From Flavobacteriales bacterium (GTDB taxonomy: Bacteria > Bacteroidota > Bacteroidia > Flavobacteriales_D > Sanyastnellaceae): a stretch of 11,316 bases of DNA. Made by a program: the position numbers and the translations under genes. Positions 1 through 7,221 of the stretch are shown piece after piece; within the stretch, counting starts at the first letter, position 1; each line of letters begins with the position of its first letter. The notes below the pieces were generated by a model, which was not told where the DNA came from, did not search any database, and saw only the letters and a list, made by a program, of their open reading frames with translations. The DNA is taken from contig JAPKBK010000035.1 of assembly GCA_028823435.1 (NCBI GenBank), forward strand, positions 1-11,316, written 5' to 3'.

Positions 1-1
1 T

Positions 2-64
2 GAGACTACAGGCAGAGAAATCATGGGATATTTGGCTAAAGAATGGATTATAAAAAGACAATGA
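2..64 (+). CDS. C-terminal end of an upstream gene, product unknown (partial)
   Basis: Reading frame 2 is open from the window edge and ends at TGA 62-64, giving about 20 residues (ETTGREIMGYLAKEWIIKRQ). This TGA overlaps the ATG at 61 of murQ as ATGA, the usual arrangement of translationally coupled genes, and is the main reason to believe the frame is coding. Frame 1 opens with a stop, and frame 3 stops at 51-53 without such an overlap. The fragment is too short to assign to a family. By context it would be the gene upstream of murQ in the same operon, and a sugar kinase or other amino-sugar gene is possible, but nothing in the sequence shows that. Confidence 0.4.
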   Translation, partial: ETTGREIMGYLAKEWIIKRQ

Positions 65-894
65 GCAAGGCGACACCACCCACAGAACAAACTGGCAAGT
101 ACGCTGACCTTCACGAGATGAGTGTCGGCGCATTGATTTCTGCCATGCATGAAACAGATTTCGAAGCCTTAGAAGCTGTGGGAAGAGTGAAGCAAGACAT
201 TGAAGATTTTGTGGTTCATTTGGTGGAAAGGATGAAGCAAGGTGGAAGGTTATTCTATATGGGAGCTGGAACAAGTGGTCGATTGGGTGTTGTAGATGCC
301 AGCGAATGCCCTCCTACATTTGGTGTTGAAGATGGAAGGGTGGTGGGATTAATTGCAGGAGGAGATTCAGCAATCAGAAAAGCGGTAGAAGGCGCCGAGG
401 ATGATGTCCATCAAGGATGGAACGATTTATCGAAACATGAGGTCACGCAGCGAGATACAGTCTTGGGAATCGCCGCAAGCGGAAGAACACCCTACGTCAT
501 AGGCGCGATTGTGGAAGCCCGGAAAATGGGAATGCTCACCGCTTGCATCACATGCAATCCCGAAAGTGAACTTTCACGAGAATCTGAATTTCCCATCGAA
601 GCAATATCGGGTCCTGAATTTGTAACTGGATCTACACGTTTAAAGGCGGGAACAGCCACCAAGCTTATTCTCAATATGATCACGACCGTCACGATGATTC
701 AACTTGGGCACGTGAAAGGCAGCCAAATGGTCGACATGAAGCTGTCAAATATAAAACTCATCGAACGGGGCACAAAAATGGTGGCCGAAACGACAGGGCT
801 TGGCAATGATGAGGCGAAAGAACTATTGCTGGCACATGGCAGTGTCAGAGAAGCTGTGGAGCGTTTTAAATCACGTCAAGGAACCTCTGAGTAG
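61..894 (+). CDS. murQ: N-acetylmuramic acid 6-phosphate etherase
   Basis: MurQ is a cytoplasmic SIS-domain lyase that removes D-lactate from MurNAc 6-phosphate to give GlcNAc 6-phosphate, a step in recycling cell-wall sugars. Numbered from the ATG at 43, the protein shows YMGAGTSGRLG (72-82), DASECPPT (85-92) with Glu88, Glu119 in EGAEDD, GIAASGRTPYVIGA (142-155) and the signature GPEFVTGSTRLKAGTA (190-205). Glu88 and Glu119 align with the catalytic Glu83 and Glu114 of E. coli MurQ. Length (277-283 residues) is close to the family's roughly 300. I prefer the ATG at 61 over the in-frame ATG at 43: it gives the usual short leader before the conserved TE and forms an ATGA overlap with the upstream frame. 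No PTS transporter gene (MurP) is visible nearby. It is followed immediately by the gene at 895. Confidence 0.95.
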   Translation: MSKATPPTEQTGKYADLHEMSVGALISAMHETDFEALEAVGRVKQDIEDFVVHLVERMKQGGRLFYMGAGTSGRLGVVDASECPPTFGVEDGRVVGLIAGGDSAIRKAVEGAEDDVHQGWNDLSKHEVTQRDTVLGIAASGRTPYVIGAIVEARKMGMLTACITCNPESELSRESEFPIEAISGPEFVTGSTRLKAGTATKLILNMITTVTMIQLGHVKGSQMVDMKLSNIKLIERGTKMVAETTGLGNDEAKELLLAHGSVREAVERFKSRQGTSE

Positions 895-1476
895 ATGCAT
901 CAGATTGAACCCTATTACAACTGGCGCAATCACTACGTGGCAAGCCTTGATCCTCGAAGTCCTTTTTTTGAGACCGTGTATAATGAAATGTCTTATCACA
1001 TCAAGTTGTATGACCATTTCATCCACCCTCAGTGGGATACATTTGGATCAAACACACTCTACCTCAAGATCCTATTTGTGGAGTATGAAGATGGGTACGC
1101 CATCTTAGAACTCATGGGAGAATGGAATGACTGCTTGCACAACGACATCATGCAGCTCAAGCGCGACATTATAGAATCCCTGCAGGAGGAAGGCATCTCA
1201 AAGTTCATCTTAATTGGAGAGAATGTCCTGAACTTCCATTACAGCGACGATTCTTATTATGAAGAATGGTTTGATGAACTGGACGAATTGGATGGTTGGA
1301 TTGCCTTACTTAATTTCAGCAATCACGTCCTTGAGGACATGAAAACGATAGATCTAGACAGTTATTTTGTCTTGGGAGGTGCGCTCAACGACATCGGTTG
1401 GAGAACATACAATCCAGAACAGCTGTTTAACAAAATCCAAGACAGTGTTGAGAACAGGATTGGGCTCATTCACTAA
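895..1476 (+). CDS. Conserved Bacteroidota protein of unknown function, downstream of murQ
   Basis: This 193-residue soluble protein starts directly after the murQ stop (TAGATG), with an AAGGA-like site inside the end of murQ, so the two are surely co-transcribed. I recognise it as a family of hypothetical proteins from Bacteroidota, but no function is known to me. Conserved-looking blocks are YYNWRNHY (7-14), HPQWDTFGSNTLYLKILF (44-61), GEWNDCLHNDIMQLKRD (75-91) and FILIGENVLNF (104-114), followed by an acidic, aromatic stretch at 117-134. There is no signal peptide and no membrane segment. The centre looks like an alternating beta/alpha fold, with strands around 55-75 and 103-110 and a helix around 83-99, perhaps STAS- or Rossmann-like; that is a guess from pattern only. 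It converges on the minus-strand gene ending at 1484, leaving 7 bases between the stops. Confidence 0.85.
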   Translation: MHQIEPYYNWRNHYVASLDPRSPFFETVYNEMSYHIKLYDHFIHPQWDTFGSNTLYLKILFVEYEDGYAILELMGEWNDCLHNDIMQLKRDIIESLQEEGISKFILIGENVLNFHYSDDSYYEEWFDELDELDGWIALLNFSNHVLEDMKTIDLDSYFVLGGALNDIGWRTYNPEQLFNKIQDSVENRIGLIH

Positions 1477-1483
1477 CTCAGTC

Positions 1484-2284
1484 TTAAAACCCTTCAATCG
1501 CACCCAATCCGAAGAGTGCAAAATCAAATTTCACTGGATCAACGGAATCGAAACGCCTCAGAGATGCGTCCAATTCTTCGACAGATTTCCAATCGTTTTG
1601 CGTGCGATTCAACAAACCCAAGGCTCTTCCGACATTGGATGTGTGAACATCTAAAGGGATACTCAACACACCTGTAGGAATCTGATCCCAGATCCCAAAA
1701 TCCACTCCCCTGTCCGCTGACCGCACCATCCATCTCAAGTACATATTCAAACGCTTGGCAGCAGATCCCTTTGCAGGATTTGCAACATGTTTGCGTGTTC
1801 GGTCAGGATGTGGATGGTTGAAAAACAATGTGTGAAACTTACTGATGACGTCTTTTAGATTGTTTGGTCGACCTGATGCCTCCCATTCTGAAGCAAAAAC
1901 AGTCTCTAAAGATCCATAATCACGAATAATTCTTTGTAATGACCGCATAAAACACACCGCATCCTCAGGTTGAAACGTTCTGTGCACAAACCCCTCAAAC
2001 ACTTTTTCGTCAGCCTTTTCAAAATTTAAAACGAAGTCAAACGGAGAGTAATCCATCCGCTCCATGAAGCTATGTGCATTCTTCAATATTGACTTTCTTT
2101 GTCCCCAAGCTATTGTAGCTGCAAGGAATCCCGCTATTTCTATATCGGCTTTATTTGAAAATAAATGAGGGATCGAGATGGGGTCATCAGGAATAAATTC
2201 TCGCGTTTCAAATAGCAGTTGTTTCTCGTGCAAAAACGCACTGAGTTCTTTTTGTGAAAGCCTCTTTAATTTTTTAATTTCCAT
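1484..2284 (-). CDS. TIGR02757 family protein (DUF2400)
   Basis: This 266-residue protein belongs to the TIGR02757/DUF2400 family, widespread in Bacteroidota. Typical blocks are all present: DDPISIPHLFSNKADIEIAG (33-52) followed by FLAATIAWGQRKSI, HVANPAKGSAAKRLNMYLRW (166-185), VDFGIW (194-199), IPLDVHTSNVGR (209-220) and DPVKFDFALFGLGAIEGF at the C-terminus. The family has been related to helix-hairpin-helix DNA glycosylases such as archaeal AGOG, which would suggest a role in DNA repair, but no activity has been shown to my knowledge; treat the function as unknown. Length is normal for the family. The gene diverges from the BatA-domain gene at 2339 with 54 bases between the starts. On its own strand the sequence TATATCTG (2287-2294) is one base from the Bacteroidota -7 box but almost touches the ATG, so its promoter remains unclear. 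Confidence 0.9.
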   Translation of the reverse strand: MEIKKLKRLSQKELSAFLHEKQLLFETREFIPDDPISIPHLFSNKADIEIAGFLAATIAWGQRKSILKNAHSFMERMDYSPFDFVLNFEKADEKVFEGFVHRTFQPEDAVCFMRSLQRIIRDYGSLETVFASEWEASGRPNNLKDVISKFHTLFFNHPHPDRTRKHVANPAKGSAAKRLNMYLRWMVRSADRGVDFGIWDQIPTGVLSIPLDVHTSNVGRALGLLNRTQNDWKSVEELDASLRRFDSVDPVKFDFALFGLGAIEGF

Positions 2285-2322
2285 AACAGATATAATAATG
2301 GTGTAAAGGTCGTAAAACCAAT

Positions 2323-2330
2323 TAACTTTG
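2323..2330 (+). promoter_or_regulatory. Bacteroidota -7 promoter box (TAACTTTG)
   Basis: TAACTTTG fits the Bacteroidota sigma-A -7 consensus TAnnTTTG exactly and lies 8 bases before the ATG at 2339. Transcription would then start only a few bases upstream of the start codon, making the BatA-domain mRNA nearly leaderless. No clear TTG -33 element is present at the expected spacing, so this rests on the -7 box and its position alone. Confidence 0.55.
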
Positions 2331-2338
2331 CAGCAGAA

Positions 2339-4408
2339 ATGGAGTGGGTCAGACCAGAAATACTTTGGGGATTAGCAGCGCTAATCATTCCCGTATTAAT
2401 CCATTTACTTCATTTGCGAAAATTTAGAAAAGTTTCTTTTTCAAATGTGTCGTTTTTAGCAGACATCAAAAAAGAAACCAGATCGAAGCACAGACTCCGC
2501 AACCTGTTGATTTTAGCTTTGAGACTTACAGCGATAGGTGCAATCGTTTGCGCGTTTGCGGACCCATACATTCCTTATTCAGAGAATTCTCAAGATGCCT
2601 CTAGGGTAGGAAATGCCATCTCTATATACATAGACACCAGTCCATCAATTGATGCCATTGGTGAGGAGGGGCCACTGTTACAGGTATTTAAAACACGCGC
2701 TTCAGAAATAGTTGAACGGTACTCTGAGACGGATAAATTTACTGTTCTCACCAATTCATTTGCTGGAAGCTATGCTCATTTTTACAGCAAAGAAGAAACC
2801 TTAGAGAGGATTTCAGGCATTCGTACCGAACCATTTGTAAGGAATGTGGAATCTGTGATCTCACGCGCTACTGACCTTTTACAAAAAGAAAATGACAGAG
2901 TAAAGTCAATTTATTACTTAAGTGATCTCCAAAAAAGTTCACATGTCCTTTCAGATTCATTTCTTCCTGACTCAAACATTTCTATTTATTTTCTCCCAAG
3001 TCTCGCGAATGAAAGGCCAAATGTTTGGATTGACTCCGCCTGGTTTAACGCACCAATTGCAACCGCCGGAAAACCTGCTGAATTACACGTACGTATCAAA
3101 CACAATGCACGTCAAAGCGTCGATGGATTGGGGCTTCAGCTCCACATCGATGAAGAACGAAAGGCGATTGCCAATTTTAACCTTATTCCTGGCTTAGAAA
3201 CCGACACTGTCCTTAGGTTCAGTCATGGACAGCCTGGACTAAATCACGCCGTATTATCTATCGATGATTCTCCGATTCAATTTGATGACACATACTTTCT
3301 AGGGTATGAGGTTGTAGACCAAATCAACATCTTACATCTCACCGAAGATCTCTTTTCCAAAGAAACGAAAAGTTTAAATCGCGTCTATGAATCCAGCAGC
3401 GCATCTGTAAACATCGAGACCTCCGAATCTATTCCTGATTCCAAAACGTTGTCCTCGTTTGATTTAATCATCACAAATGGATTAGTCGACCCTACAAATG
3501 GGCTCACAAAAACACTGGTGGAATTTGCGTCTTTAGGTGGGACTGTCGTTGTCATACCAGATTCATCAAACAGTGCTTCAAGAGCCAATTATTTGCGTAC
3601 TCAATTAGGGTTCGGTTCTGGATCTCAATGGAACCTCTCTGAGTCTCCGGTTTCGATTGGGGATTTGAATGTTGACCATCCGTTATTCGACGGGGTATTT
3701 TCATCGACGCCAACACGCATGGACTTACCATCTACCGACAGATGTCTCGTGAGAAACATTTCTCCAGATGAAGAAATTCTCGGGTCGATGTCTTCTGGAC
3801 TGGCTTTTCTATCTCGGATTCCAGTAAATAAAGGTGGGGCATTTCTTTTCGGGTCGCCATTAGAAAAAGAAACGGGGAACTTGGTAAATCACGCACTTTT
3901 CGTTCCCATTCTTTTAAGAATATCTGAAGTCTCTCGATCGGCAAGGGTTCACGCGTTCACACTTGGGTTAGACAATGCGCTGACTTTAAATTCAGAATCC
4001 AACGAAGAAGATGAGATCCGTATCTCCTCAATAGACAGCTCGAGTGTCATACTCCCTGAATCCAGGTCAGCATACGGATCGACAAATTTACGCCTCGGCC
4101 CTGAGCTTGATACACCGGGGAATTATTTCGTGGAAATAGACAAAGTCCAGGTTCTTGCATTTGGCCTCAACGCAGACAGAACTGAAAGTGACCCTTCTGC
4201 ATGGGACATCCCTACATTTCAACAACAATTGTCCTCCTTTGGATGGGGGAATGCTACTGTTCTCAATGTCACAAACGAAACTATTTCCTCTGTAGTGGGG
4301 AATCTAGATACTGGAAACCATCTTTGGTGGTATTTAATTCTTGTCGTAATTATCGCATTAGCAGGTGAAACAATTCTTCAAAAAAGATGGAAACGCACAT
4401 ACTCATAA
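2339..4408 (+). CDS. BatA domain-containing membrane protein with VWA-like domain
   Basis: This 689-residue protein begins with the N-terminal double-transmembrane BatA domain (TIGR02226/PF07584): a first helix at about 8-25, the family motif HLLHLRKFRKVSFSNVSFL (22-40), and a second helix at about 55-74. A periplasmic part follows, opening with ISIYIDTSPSID, whose D99-T-S-P-S matches the DxSxS metal-binding (MIDAS) motif of von Willebrand A domains; YYLSDLQ (192-198) is a further VWA-like strand. The middle and C-terminal parts (about 220-650) look beta-rich, without motifs I can name. A third membrane helix lies at about 663-680 before a basic cytoplasmic tail (QKRWKRTYS). This architecture is common in Bacteroidota, often beside a dihydroorotase-like gene as here, and is related to the Bat (Bacteroides aerotolerance) proteins; the role is unknown, perhaps assembly or signalling at the envelope. 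It overlaps the next gene by 22 bases. Confidence 0.88.
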   Translation: MEWVRPEILWGLAALIIPVLIHLLHLRKFRKVSFSNVSFLADIKKETRSKHRLRNLLILALRLTAIGAIVCAFADPYIPYSENSQDASRVGNAISIYIDTSPSIDAIGEEGPLLQVFKTRASEIVERYSETDKFTVLTNSFAGSYAHFYSKEETLERISGIRTEPFVRNVESVISRATDLLQKENDRVKSIYYLSDLQKSSHVLSDSFLPDSNISIYFLPSLANERPNVWIDSAWFNAPIATAGKPAELHVRIKHNARQSVDGLGLQLHIDEERKAIANFNLIPGLETDTVLRFSHGQPGLNHAVLSIDDSPIQFDDTYFLGYEVVDQINILHLTEDLFSKETKSLNRVYESSSASVNIETSESIPDSKTLSSFDLIITNGLVDPTNGLTKTLVEFASLGGTVVVIPDSSNSASRANYLRTQLGFGSGSQWNLSESPVSIGDLNVDHPLFDGVFSSTPTRMDLPSTDRCLVRNISPDEEILGSMSSGLAFLSRIPVNKGGAFLFGSPLEKETGNLVNHALFVPILLRISEVSRSARVHAFTLGLDNALTLNSESNEEDEIRISSIDSSSVILPESRSAYGSTNLRLGPELDTPGNYFVEIDKVQVLAFGLNADRTESDPSAWDIPTFQQQLSSFGWGNATVLNVTNETISSVVGNLDTGNHLWWYLILVVIIALAGETILQKRWKRTYS

Positions 4409-5652
4409 AGAATGTCAGAGTCGTCGACACAGGCGGTTCTTTCAATGGTAAAAAAATTGACCTCCGGATTAAGAAAGGAGTGATCACAGAAATTGGCACA
4501 GATTTAGAAAATAAAACTGCGCTAGTTTTAGATAAAAAAGGCAGTTACATAAGTCCGGGTTGGATGGATGGGCAGGCTCATTTTCGGGATCCTGGATTGG
4601 AGTTTAAAGAAGGACTCGAAAGAGGACTTCATGCCTGTGCAGCTGGAGGCTTCACGGATGTCGCAGTGCTTCCTTCAACCTCGCCCCCAGTTGACAACAA
4701 ATCAGCTGTCTCTTATCTTCTCACCCGCGGCACGGAATACAACACGCCATGTGACCCGCTCCCACTTGGATGTGTCTCTGAAGGAAGGCAAGGAAAACAA
4801 CTGGCTGAACTCTATGACATGAGTAACGCTGGCGCAATTGGATTTTATGATGACGCACCCATTGAAAGGGTGGGCCTGCTCAAGATGGCCTTAGAATACC
4901 TCTCTCCATCTGGCGCTGTAGTCTTGTCGGATGCATATGAAGGAGACCTTAATCCAGGAGCCTCTATGCATGAAGGAGAGACAAGTACTGCGTTAGGCCT
5001 TATTGGATCTCCGTCTGAATCTGAAACAATCAGACTCCAACGCGATATTGAGATTCTCTCATACACCGGAGGACGATTACACATCCCTGTGGTATCTACC
5101 GAAGGTGGCGTCAAACTTATCAAGCAAGCAAAAAAACGCGGGCTTGCAATAACGGCATCTACCACCCCCCATCACCTGACTTTTATTGATGAAGATCTGC
5201 GCTCCTTTGACGGAACATTTAGGGTCAACCCTCCCTTGAGATCCAAAGCTGACAGAAAAGCTTTACGGACGGCATTGGCAGACGGAGTCATTAACTCTGT
5301 CGTCTCTGACCACAGACCTGAGCGCATAGAAAGTCATGACGTTGAATTCGCTTTAAGCCCAAACGGGATTGCAGGAATTGAATCCGTTTTTGCAGCCTTG
5401 AACACAGCCTGTCCTGATTTAGATTTAGCCCGTTTGGTGGATTCGATCTCAAATGCGACACGCCGAATCTATCAACTCCCAGAGCTGCACATTGAATTAA
5501 ATGTACCCGCAAAAATCACATGGTTCACACCCAAGCAGAAGTTCTTGTCACCAGAAATATCTGGTGGCGTCAACAACCCTTGGGGAAATCAGGAACTAAA
5601 TGGCGTTGTATTTGGTACCATTAATGGCGAGAGAATACACTTAAACGCGTAA
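4387..5652 (+). CDS. pyrC: Dihydroorotase-family protein with degenerate metal site
   Basis: This 421-residue amidohydrolase aligns along its whole length with class I dihydroorotase, the enzyme that cyclises carbamoyl-aspartate in pyrimidine synthesis. Family blocks are visible: PGWMDGQAHFRDPG (57-70), AAGGFTDVAVLPSTSPP (85-101), AGAIGFYDDAP (148-158), PHHLTFIDEDL (261-271), NPPLRSKADRKALRTAL (281-297) and SDHRPER (307-313). Several ligands of the usual zinc site are changed: the HxH motif is Q63-A-H65, the HAED histidine is D182, the histidine before VST is V236, and the substrate-binding Asn of MPNTxP is S97. His65, Arg67, Asp155/156 and Asp308 remain. As far as I recall, other Flavobacteriales dihydroorotase-like proteins show similar losses, so this is probably a family trait; the protein may be a non-catalytic PyrC'-like partner or an enzyme with another site. 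The start at 4387 lies inside the BatA-domain gene, which implies coupled translation. Confidence 0.85.
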   Translation: METHILIKNVRVVDTGGSFNGKKIDLRIKKGVITEIGTDLENKTALVLDKKGSYISPGWMDGQAHFRDPGLEFKEGLERGLHACAAGGFTDVAVLPSTSPPVDNKSAVSYLLTRGTEYNTPCDPLPLGCVSEGRQGKQLAELYDMSNAGAIGFYDDAPIERVGLLKMALEYLSPSGAVVLSDAYEGDLNPGASMHEGETSTALGLIGSPSESETIRLQRDIEILSYTGGRLHIPVVSTEGGVKLIKQAKKRGLAITASTTPHHLTFIDEDLRSFDGTFRVNPPLRSKADRKALRTALADGVINSVVSDHRPERIESHDVEFALSPNGIAGIESVFAALNTACPDLDLARLVDSISNATRRIYQLPELHIELNVPAKITWFTPKQKFLSPEISGGVNNPWGNQELNGVVFGTINGERIHLNA

Positions 5653-5673
5653 CACCCACATCACGGGTTACGC
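5647..5673. repeat. Inverted repeat joining two convergent stop codons
   Basis: The arm GCGTAA (5647-5652) plus CCC (5655-5657) pairs with GGG (5665-5667) plus TTACGC (5668-5673), with a two-base bulge (CA) and a seven-base loop. The two arms contain the stop codons of the dihydroorotase-like gene and of the DUF3467 gene. It could act as a bidirectional terminator in this 15-base convergent gap, but there is no T-run on either side, so the claim is weak. Confidence 0.3.
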
Positions 5674-5985
5674 CTCCCCTTGTGGACCTCCGAATGCCAA
5701 TGGCATAGTCTCTTCAGGTCCGCTAATTTCAGATATCGCACCGTGCGTATCTTCATATCGCTTGATATTCCCAGCCAAAGCTTTTAACAATCGCTTTGCA
5801 TGTTGCGGCGTCATGATCACTCTAGAACGAACTTTCGCCTTCGGCATGCCTGGCATGATTTGAATAAAGTCTGTCACAAACTCAGTCGGACTATGCGTTA
5901 TTACTGCCAAGTTTGAGTAAATACCCTCACTAATCTCTTCTGGAAGCTCGATATTCAGCTTTTTCTTCTTTTCTTCTTTTGCCAT
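5668..5985 (-). CDS. DUF3467 domain-containing protein
   Basis: This is a small soluble protein of 105 residues. A lysine-rich N-terminus (MAKEEKKKK) leads into LNIELPEEISEGIYSNLAVI (10-29), then ITHSPTEFVTDFIQIMPG (29-46), KAKVRSRVIMTPQHAKRLLK (49-68) and NIKRYEDTHG (73-82), which together are the DUF3467 domain common in Bacteroidota. The C-terminal tail ends in FGGPQGEA, typical of these proteins. The function is unknown to me. I place the start at the ATG at 5985, where the family's N-terminus begins; an in-frame TTG at 6006 would add seven residues and stand almost on top of an AGAAGG motif. It is the last gene of the minus-strand operon, 33 bases behind the nucleotidase gene, and converges on the dihydroorotase-like gene. 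Confidence 0.88.
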   Translation of the reverse strand: MAKEEKKKKLNIELPEEISEGIYSNLAVITHSPTEFVTDFIQIMPGMPKAKVRSRVIMTPQHAKRLLKALAGNIKRYEDTHGAISEISGPEETMPLAFGGPQGEA

Positions 5986-6018
5986 TTCACTAAGGTAATA
6001 CACCAAACCTTCTTTATC

Positions 6019-6720
6019 CTATTTTCTCAAGGGAAGGTCTAAAATTGATATTAAATCCACCACTTCGTGAAGCACCATTTCATTGTGTGGAATCGACTGT
6101 GGGTTATAATAGACCTGTCCCCAACCTGCGTCTCTTGCACCTATGATATCTGCCTCCAAACTGTCCCCCAACATGATTGCGTTCTCTCGCTTTGAGTCTG
6201 TTTCCTTCAACGCCAAATTGAAGATCTCTCGGTGGGGTTTCTTGACGCCAAGGGCGTCGCTTGTTAAGACGGTTTCAAAAAAGGGGTCTAAGCCACACTG
6301 TGTCACTTTAATGTGCTGAACTTCCTCAAAACCATTCGTGAGCATGATTAATCTGTGTCCACGTTCATGTAAATCGGTCACCACTTTCAACGCATCTTTG
6401 ACGAGATGCGTTTTATAGGGGGAGGTTTCAACATAATGAGACCCCAAGCGATCTCCCAATACAGCATCTTTTTCTAACCCCCAATGTTCAAGGGTCATGG
6501 AAAATCTTCGCCAGCGCAATTCCGCTTTATCCATTCGGCCAGATTGATACTCTCCCCAGCACCACGCATTGGCTTTTTTGTAGGTTGATATATATTCTTC
6601 AACACTTTCAATCCCGAAGGAAGAAAGTGAAATTTCTTCAAAACCTTCTCTTAAAGCCTCAACAGAATTCCTTTCAAAATCCCAAAGCGTGTGATCCAAA
6701 TCAAAAAATAAATCTTTCAT
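6019..6720 (-). CDS. YjjG-like noncanonical pyrimidine nucleotidase (HAD superfamily)
   Basis: This 233-residue protein is a cytoplasmic HAD-IA phosphatase. The four HAD motifs are intact: FFDLDHTLWDFERNS (5-19) with nucleophile Asp7 and acid/base Asp9, LTNG (127-130), Lys160/161 in GVKKPHREIF, and MLGDSLEADIIGARDAGW (183-200) with Asp186 and Asp191. The DLDHTLWDFE form of motif I and the overall length match the YjjG family, which hydrolyses (noncanonical) pyrimidine nucleoside monophosphates to nucleosides in E. coli. The helical cap domain lies at about 15-95. It sits two genes behind upp, so a link to pyrimidine salvage or house-cleaning is reasonable. Its start is 18 bases after the membrane-protein gene. 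Exact substrate is inferred from the family, since HAD phosphatases are often promiscuous. Confidence 0.88.
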   Translation of the reverse strand: MKDLFFDLDHTLWDFERNSVEALREGFEEISLSSFGIESVEEYISTYKKANAWCWGEYQSGRMDKAELRWRRFSMTLEHWGLEKDAVLGDRLGSHYVETSPYKTHLVKDALKVVTDLHERGHRLIMLTNGFEEVQHIKVTQCGLDPFFETVLTSDALGVKKPHREIFNLALKETDSKRENAIMLGDSLEADIIGARDAGWGQVYYNPQSIPHNEMVLHEVVDLISILDLPLRK

Positions 6721-6738
6721 ATCATTTACAAGTCGTCA

Positions 6739-7212
6739 TTAAAAAAAGCCCGATTTAACGCTCCAGCTTATAAAGGTCAAGACACAACCCCACAGAACAA
6801 ATGCAGCAATTAAGTAAATGGGCGTGTTGCGATTGTGTGAAAAATATTTGGCCCCAAGAACTGCGGTTATAGGCACAGAAATAAAAACGGAAACGAGCAT
6901 CAATCCCACAAGACCATACTGGCTTTTAAATTGAATAAACTGCCGCTTTCTTTTCGTGATTAAGCGCGTTTTTTTAGGTGTCTTGTTATTCCGAGAAGAA
7001 GCCTTCACCCTTTTCCACCATGAAAAAATAGACTTCCCTGCTGTATAGAACAGCAGGATTCCAATTGTAGCACCTAAAGTGCATGTGACCATCACTTCCA
7101 TCCAGTTATTGCCCGCAGCAATCATAAGAGATGGTGTGATCAAGAACTTCAGGATTGACATAAAGACCCATCCCAGGTAAGCCACAATATCAGAAATAAA
7201 CCCTTCACCCAT
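6739..7212 (-). CDS. Small four-helix membrane protein, function unknown
   Basis: This 157-residue integral membrane protein shows four hydrophobic segments at about 8-32, 38-58, 99-121 and 131-151. A strongly basic loop at 67-91 (many Lys/Arg) lies between the second and third and is probably cytoplasmic by the positive-inside rule. KSQYGLVGLMLVSVFISVPI (96-115) followed by a glycine-alanine stretch resembles hypothetical membrane proteins of Bacteroidota, and more loosely the small multidrug-export (COG2426) and DedA/VTT-like groups; I cannot assign it to any of them with confidence. There is no signal peptide apart from the first helix. It starts 9 bases after the upp stop and 18 bases before the nucleotidase gene, so it is co-transcribed with nucleotide salvage genes. 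A transport role is possible but not shown. Confidence 0.75.
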   Translation of the reverse strand: MGEGFISDIVAYLGWVFMSILKFLITPSLMIAAGNNWMEVMVTCTLGATIGILLFYTAGKSIFSWWKRVKASSRNNKTPKKTRLITKRKRQFIQFKSQYGLVGLMLVSVFISVPITAVLGAKYFSHNRNTPIYLIAAFVLWGCVLTFISWSVKSGFF

Positions 7213-7221
7213 CGCTGTATA

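Noticed and set aside
43..60. Upstream ATG for murQ
   Set aside because: It would add six residues of no family character, while the ATG at 61 overlaps the preceding stop as ATGA. It cannot be fully excluded.
1477..1483. Terminator between the convergent genes ending at 1476 and 1484
   Set aside because: No inverted repeat or T-run is visible in or around the 7-base gap.
4845..5165. Minus-strand open frame inside the dihydroorotase-like gene
   Set aside because: Antisense shadow of a full-length conserved protein, with no recognisable motif.
5986..6006. TTG start adding seven residues to the DUF3467 protein
   Set aside because: The ATG at 5985 gives the lysine-rich N-terminus typical of the family; the extra residues are not family-like.
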